NCBI GenBank assembly: GCA_021287185.1 | Contig: JAJTAZ010000011.1 | Coordinates: 124,001 to 188,000 of the forward strand | Source: Burkholderiales bacterium | GTDB taxonomy: Bacteria > Pseudomonadota > Gammaproteobacteria > Burkholderiales > Burkholderiaceae | DNA: 64,000 nt | Direction: 5' to 3' | Shown: positions 59,241 through 64,000 of the stretch, in pieces | Layout of the letters: each line of letters opens with the position of its first letter | Position numbering within the stretch: the first letter of the stretch is position 1 | Translations under genes and position numbers: made by a program | The notes under the pieces: model-generated | Told to the model about the DNA's origin: nothing | Databases searched by the model: none | The model's input: the letters and a program-made list of their open reading frames with translations, nothing else

Positions 59241-59264
59241 TATTCCCACGCGAGCGTGGGAATA
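59241..59264. repeat. Palindrome after lolA
   Basis: TATTCCCACGC and GCGTGGGAATA with a GA centre. It can end transcription weakly but lacks a T run. It looks like a common dispersed palindromic unit of proteobacteria. Confidence 0.6.
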
Positions 59265-59285
59265 ATTGTCAAACAAAACCGCTTT

Positions 59286-59759
59286 TTACACATTGCTTTC
59301 ACTGTGTTGTTGGTATCGTCTCAACTCTTTTTTTGGGTCGTGAGGACGACTATTGCTATAAGCAAATGCCACGTGTTGCCTACCGTAATCGTCTACAATT
59401 TCACACTTAATTGTTGTCGGCTTTGCCAGAGCAGAGCGATAAAAATGATACTCAGCCTTAAACTCCGATTCAAACTCAACTCGAATCCACACAAACTTGA
59501 CCCAATCTTGCGGAATGTGCAACTTACTCAACATTGAAAATAACAACGTCTGATACTTTTGAATCATTGGTTCAAACTCAGGATTTGAGGGATACATGCG
59601 TTTTGTAACCAGTTCAATCTGTACGCTTTTCACTGCTTGCTTAACTGCTAACCGATATAATCTCCCTATACCCCAATAGCCGCCCACATCGTTATTACGA
59701 CTATTAAACGAGTGAGCCAAGCCATAAGCCACATTGACTAATTCTTTTCTTCGAGCCAT
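59286..59759 (-). CDS. Protein of unknown function
   Basis: A 157-residue protein. MARRKELVNVAYGLAHSFNS followed by a helical part and a basic tail. The sequence is not one I can name. GAGG lies upstream of the ATG. Its codon use and AT content look lower-GC than the neighbours, so it may have been acquired. It has no signal peptide or membrane helix. Confidence 0.6.
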   Translation of the reverse strand: MARRKELVNVAYGLAHSFNSRNNDVGGYWGIGRLYRLAVKQAVKSVQIELVTKRMYPSNPEFEPMIQKYQTLLFSMLSKLHIPQDWVKFVWIRVEFESEFKAEYHFYRSALAKPTTIKCEIVDDYGRQHVAFAYSNSRPHDPKKELRRYQQHSESNV

Positions 59760-59776
59760 AGGGAACCTCGGGTATT

Positions 59777-60514
59777 CTATTTCGCTCGCACCGCAATATA
59801 AAAATTCACCGCCATGGATTCGCGCCCCTCAACCAATTCAGGTTGAGACACCGCATCGCTGACCATTTCCGTTTTCATCATCGCCACAGGTGCAGCATAC
59901 ATACGCCCTGAGTAGCCATTGCATGGGTTGTTGGGCATGGTGTTCATATGCGCCACACGCCACGCAGAAACAGGTTGTCCAAAAGCTTTGGCGACCGAAG
60001 CAATGCGCGCCTTAACATCGGCAAACGCCATATCGTCCAATTGTTGTGCGGCAAGACGGCGACCCTCAGGCGACAAATAGGTGTTCATACTGCCGACTTG
60101 GATGCCCATGCCTTGCAGTTGCGCAGCAATTTCGGTGATGTCGGTGATTTTTTTGCTGGTTAAGGTATAGGATTGTCGAACCGTCCATTTTTTAATCGGT
60201 TGACCGTCCTCATCACGTTCTTGGTAGGTGTTGTAGTTGGCATTTTCAAATACCACCGCTGGGTATTTTTGCTTAATCATGCGCACCGCTTGTGCCATGG
60301 TGGCATTGACCTTATCAGCGGCCTGCACCTTGTCGCGCTCGGTCGCCACCATTTCGATGTTCATCACTGCGGTGTCGTGCGCCACTTGCTTTTCTGCACT
60401 GGCGCACATTTCTACGAGTGAACCATTTTGGTTGATGTTGACGGTTTCTGCCTGCGCCGTGAGCGTGGCAATGCCGAGCAGCGCGCCAACCATGAGGGTA
60501 TGCTTGAATGTCAT
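59777..60514 (-). CDS. SIMPL domain (DUF541) periplasmic protein
   Basis: A 245-residue protein. Signal peptide ends LTAQAE. The remainder is a SIMPL/DUF541 domain with VQAADKVNATMAQAVRMIKQ and KKITDITEIAAQLQGMGIQVGS. Periplasmic or outer-membrane-linked, unknown role. GGAG precedes the ATG. Confidence 0.85.
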   Translation of the reverse strand: MTFKHTLMVGALLGIATLTAQAETVNINQNGSLVEMCASAEKQVAHDTAVMNIEMVATERDKVQAADKVNATMAQAVRMIKQKYPAVVFENANYNTYQERDEDGQPIKKWTVRQSYTLTSKKITDITEIAAQLQGMGIQVGSMNTYLSPEGRRLAAQQLDDMAFADVKARIASVAKAFGQPVSAWRVAHMNTMPNNPCNGYSGRMYAAPVAMMKTEMVSDAVSQPELVEGRESMAVNFYIAVRAK

Positions 60515-60584
60515 ATAAACTCCTTGTGTGTTGAATCAATTGTAATGCTTTTGTTGAATTTGCGTTTACTTTTGCGCTTACTTG

Positions 60585-60605
60585 ATTGCGGGTCAAGCCC
60601 GCAAT
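60585..60605. repeat. REP-like palindrome
   Basis: ATTGCGGG and CCCGCAAT around TCAAG. This short unit resembles a repeat dispersed in many proteobacterial genomes. Confidence 0.55.
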
Positions 60606-60616
60606 GACCTGCTCAT

Positions 60617-60654
60617 AAAAAAGCAGGGACAAAATGATTTTGCCCCTGCTTTTT
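60617..60654 (-). terminator. Terminator after ilvC
   Basis: AAAAAGCAGGG and CCCTGCTTTTT stem with an inner CAAAA/TTTTG pair. Works on the minus strand after ilvC and maybe in both directions. Confidence 0.85.
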
Positions 60655-60689
60655 GTACCACCATCAAACCACCCAAATATCAAAGCACC

Positions 60690-61718
<1,029 letters not shown>

Positions 61719-61773
61719 TTATATTCATTAAATAAAGTTAAAACTGCTTTTTGAATCCTTGAATCTTGAATTC

Positions 61774-62265
61774 CTAAACCCGCAAACCGCGCTCACCGCG
61801 ACCAATACCCGATGGCCCTGTGCGCACAGTTTCTAAAATCAAACCGCGATCAATGGCTTGCAAAAACGAATCATTTTTCGCCAAATTACCCGTGACCTCT
61901 ATTGTATAGGCTTTGTCCGTTACGTCCAAGATACGCCCACGGAAAATATCTGCCAAACGTTTGAGCTCTTCACGGTCTTTACCGACCGCACGGACTTTGA
62001 CCATAAGCAATTCACGTTCAACAAACGCGCCATCGGTCAAATCCTGCACTTTGTACACTTCAATCAGGCGGTTCAAATGCTTGGTGATTTGCTCCATGAC
62101 ATCATCTGAACCCACCGAAGTGATGGTCATGCGTGATAAGGTCGGGTCTTCGGTCGGTGCAACGATCAGTGATTCAATGTTAAACCCACGAGAAGAGAAT
62201 AAACCGACCACACGCGACAGCGCGCCTGCTTCATTTTCGAGTAATACTGAAATAACGTGTCTCAT
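61774..62265 (-). CDS. ilvH: Acetolactate synthase small subunit
   Basis: A 163-residue ACT-domain regulatory subunit that gives valine feedback. HVISVLLENEAGALSRVVGLFSSRGFNIESL is the N-terminal ACT motif, read in parts. One base separates it from ilvB. Confidence 0.96.
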   Translation of the reverse strand: MRHVISVLLENEAGALSRVVGLFSSRGFNIESLIVAPTEDPTLSRMTITSVGSDDVMEQITKHLNRLIEVYKVQDLTDGAFVERELLMVKVRAVGKDREELKRLADIFRGRILDVTDKAYTIEVTGNLAKNDSFLQAIDRGLILETVRTGPSGIGRGERGLRV

Positions 62266-62266
62266 A

Positions 62267-64000
62267 TTATTCTCCTCGTTTCAAATGGGGGCCAGCGGAC
62301 TGAAGCACTTCTGGTGGTGGACGCAAAAGCATTTCCGACATGCCTTTACCCGCCTGCACCATCGGGAACACGTTCTCAGATTGATCCACTTGAAAATCGA
62401 TGAACACCAAACGATCTTTTAATGCCAAAGCCTCTTTCAACGCACCTTCCACATCCGCATCGCGTTCAATGCGCATACCGACATGACCATAAGCCTCAGC
62501 GAGTTTGACAAAATCTGGCAAAGCATTGAAATAGGTTTGTGAGTAACGTTCATCGTAAATCAATTCTTGCCATTGGCGCACCATACCAAGGTAGCCGTTG
62601 TTCAAACTAAAAATCTTAATCGGCAAGTTGTATTCTTTACAGGTCGAGAGTTCTTGAATACACATTTGCACCGAACCTTCGCCCGTGATACAGCACACAT
62701 CGGCCTCAGGATGGAGTTTTTTCACGCCCATCGCATACGGAATGCCCACGCCCATCGTACCCAAACCACCTGAGTTAATCCAACGACGTGGCTTTTCAAA
62801 CGGATAGTATTGCGCAGCAAACATTTGATGTTGCCCCACATCCGAGGTAATGAAGGCATCGCCGCCTGTCAGGCGGTGCAAGGTTTCGATGACTTTTTGT
62901 GGTTTGACCAATTGGCTATCGCGGTCATATTTCAGACTGTCGACTTCACGCCATTCGTTAATCTGTTTCCACCATTTTTCAATGCGCGCGGCAGGACGAC
63001 CTTGAGTCGAGATGGCGTTCATCTCAGTCAATTGCGTGAGCATATCGCTCAAAACGTCTTTGACATCGCCGACAATCGGTACATCAGCGCGCACGCGTTT
63101 GGAAATTGAAGAAGGATCGACATCAATATGAATGATTTTGCGCGATACTTGCGAGAAATGTTTGACATTACCAACCACGCGGTCATCAAAACGCGCGCCA
63201 ACACTGATAATCACATCGGCATGCTGCATGGCCATATTGGACTCATAATTGCCGTGCATTCCAGGCATACCGAGATACAAATTAGACGAGGCGCGATAAC
63301 CGCCCAAACCCATTAAGGTGTTGACGCAGGGCATCCCCAGCGTATCAACCAATTGATTCAACTGCGGCGCAGCATCGGACAAAATCACGCCACCGCCCGC
63401 GTAAATCACAGGACGCTCGGCGTTCATCAACATCATCAAGGCTTTTTTAATTTGCCCACTGTGACCTTTGACCACAGGATTGTACGAGCGCATTTCAACC
63501 GACTCAGGATAGCCGTCGAACTTGCATTTATTATTTGAAATGTCCTTGGGGATGTCAATTAAGACTGGGCCAGGGCGACCTGTTTTGGCGATATGAAATG
63601 CCTTTTTAATGGTCACAGCCAACTGACGCACGTCTTTGACTAAAAAATTATGCTTCACAATCGGGCGCGTCACGCCGACCGCGTCACACTCTTGGAACGC
63701 ATCTTGACCAATCAGTGCTGTGGGCACTTGGCCTGAAATCACCACCATTGGAATCGAATCGTAATAAGCGGTGGCAATCCCAGTGACAGCATTGGTCAAA
63801 CCTGGGCCGCTGGTCACCAATGCCACACCAATTTCGCCGTTGCTCGATGAGCGCGAATAGGCATCCGCCGCATGAACCGCTGCTTGCTCATGGCGCACCA
63901 AAATATGCTCAATTCCTGATTGTTGATGCAAAGCATCGTAGATGTACAACACAGAACCGCCGGGGTAGCCAAAAATATGCTTAACGCCCTCTGCTTGCAA
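62267..64000 (-). CDS. ilvB: Acetolactate synthase large subunit (5' end missing from window)
   Basis: 578 codons of a ThDP- and FAD-dependent enzyme that makes acetolactate from pyruvate. GYPGGSVLYIYDAL, the catalytic Glu in VRHEQAAVHAAD, and the ThDP motif GEGSVQMCIQELSTCKEYNLP with NNGYLGMVRQWQ are all present. About 15 N-terminal residues lie beyond the right edge. Confidence 0.97.
   Translation of the reverse strand: MQAEGVKHIFGYPGGSVLYIYDALHQQSGIEHILVRHEQAAVHAADAYSRSSSNGEIGVALVTSGPGLTNAVTGIATAYYDSIPMVVISGQVPTALIGQDAFQECDAVGVTRPIVKHNFLVKDVRQLAVTIKKAFHIAKTGRPGPVLIDIPKDISNNKCKFDGYPESVEMRSYNPVVKGHSGQIKKALMMLMNAERPVIYAGGGVILSDAAPQLNQLVDTLGMPCVNTLMGLGGYRASSNLYLGMPGMHGNYESNMAMQHADVIISVGARFDDRVVGNVKHFSQVSRKIIHIDVDPSSISKRVRADVPIVGDVKDVLSDMLTQLTEMNAISTQGRPAARIEKWWKQINEWREVDSLKYDRDSQLVKPQKVIETLHRLTGGDAFITSDVGQHQMFAAQYYPFEKPRRWINSGGLGTMGVGIPYAMGVKKLHPEADVCCITGEGSVQMCIQELSTCKEYNLPIKIFSLNNGYLGMVRQWQELIYDERYSQTYFNALPDFVKLAEAYGHVGMRIERDADVEGALKEALALKDRLVFIDFQVDQSENVFPMVQAGKGMSEMLLRPPPEVLQSAGPHLKRGE

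Overview
The window looks like a chromosome segment of a betaproteobacterium (Burkholderiales-like) with moderate GC. The evidence is gene order: a 14-gene complex I operon (nuoA-N) followed by a DUF2818 gene, a Nudix gene, tpiA-secG-tRNA-Leu(GAG) upstream, and neighbouring purA-hisZ, phosphoribosyltransferase, DUF2788, Tex, YoaA/DinG-like helicase, LolA and ilvC-ilvH-ilvB genes. Almost everything is on the minus strand. Exceptions are a lipoprotein-helicase-lolA run (55803-59225) and two island genes (33036-33885).

Layout: 1-182 is the 5' end of a DAHP synthase gene. It is preceded by a leader with a promoter, an aromatic-rich leader peptide and a terminator, which is a classical attenuator. 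470-641 is a palindromic MITE-like element. 642-16906 holds CHMI, Nudix, DUF2818 and nuoN to nuoA. 16998-41045 is a genomic island inserted at the 3' end of tRNA-Leu(GAG). It separates the tpiA-secG-tRNA unit, which has a strong promoter at 42366-42394, from nuoA. 41032-49821 holds housekeeping genes. 50076-53253 is a Slam-type outer-membrane translocator with two paralogous candidate substrate lipoproteins. 53405-64000 holds tex, a lipoprotein, the helicase, lolA, a SIMPL protein and the branched-chain amino acid genes; the ilvB-like gene runs off the right edge.

The island carries, from the tRNA end: a P4-type tyrosine integrase, an unknown protein, an AlpA-like regulator, a Toprim/AAA primase-helicase, a candidate origin with inverted repeats (36040-36153), and an array of nested hairpins (35464-35933). 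Then come an unknown two-gene pair, a SLOG protein with a small membrane protein, and decayed DUF2442 and SRAP genes. The rest is a tightly packed defence block: half-HsdS, HsdM, a DinD-like mini-ORF, DinD, HsdS, a coiled-coil membrane protein, then a CBASS cassette (DUF2188, CD-NTase with AGS-C sensor, SLATT effector), then Fic, HsdR and a YgjP-like metalloprotease. A caspase-like gene lacking its N-terminus lies next to the nuo-side end.

The most interesting points are the CBASS cassette nested inside a type I restriction locus together with an uncharacterised coiled-coil membrane protein, the hairpin array beside the island replication gene, and the Slam system. No system here is certainly new; the coiled-coil protein and the hairpin array are the best candidates for something undescribed.
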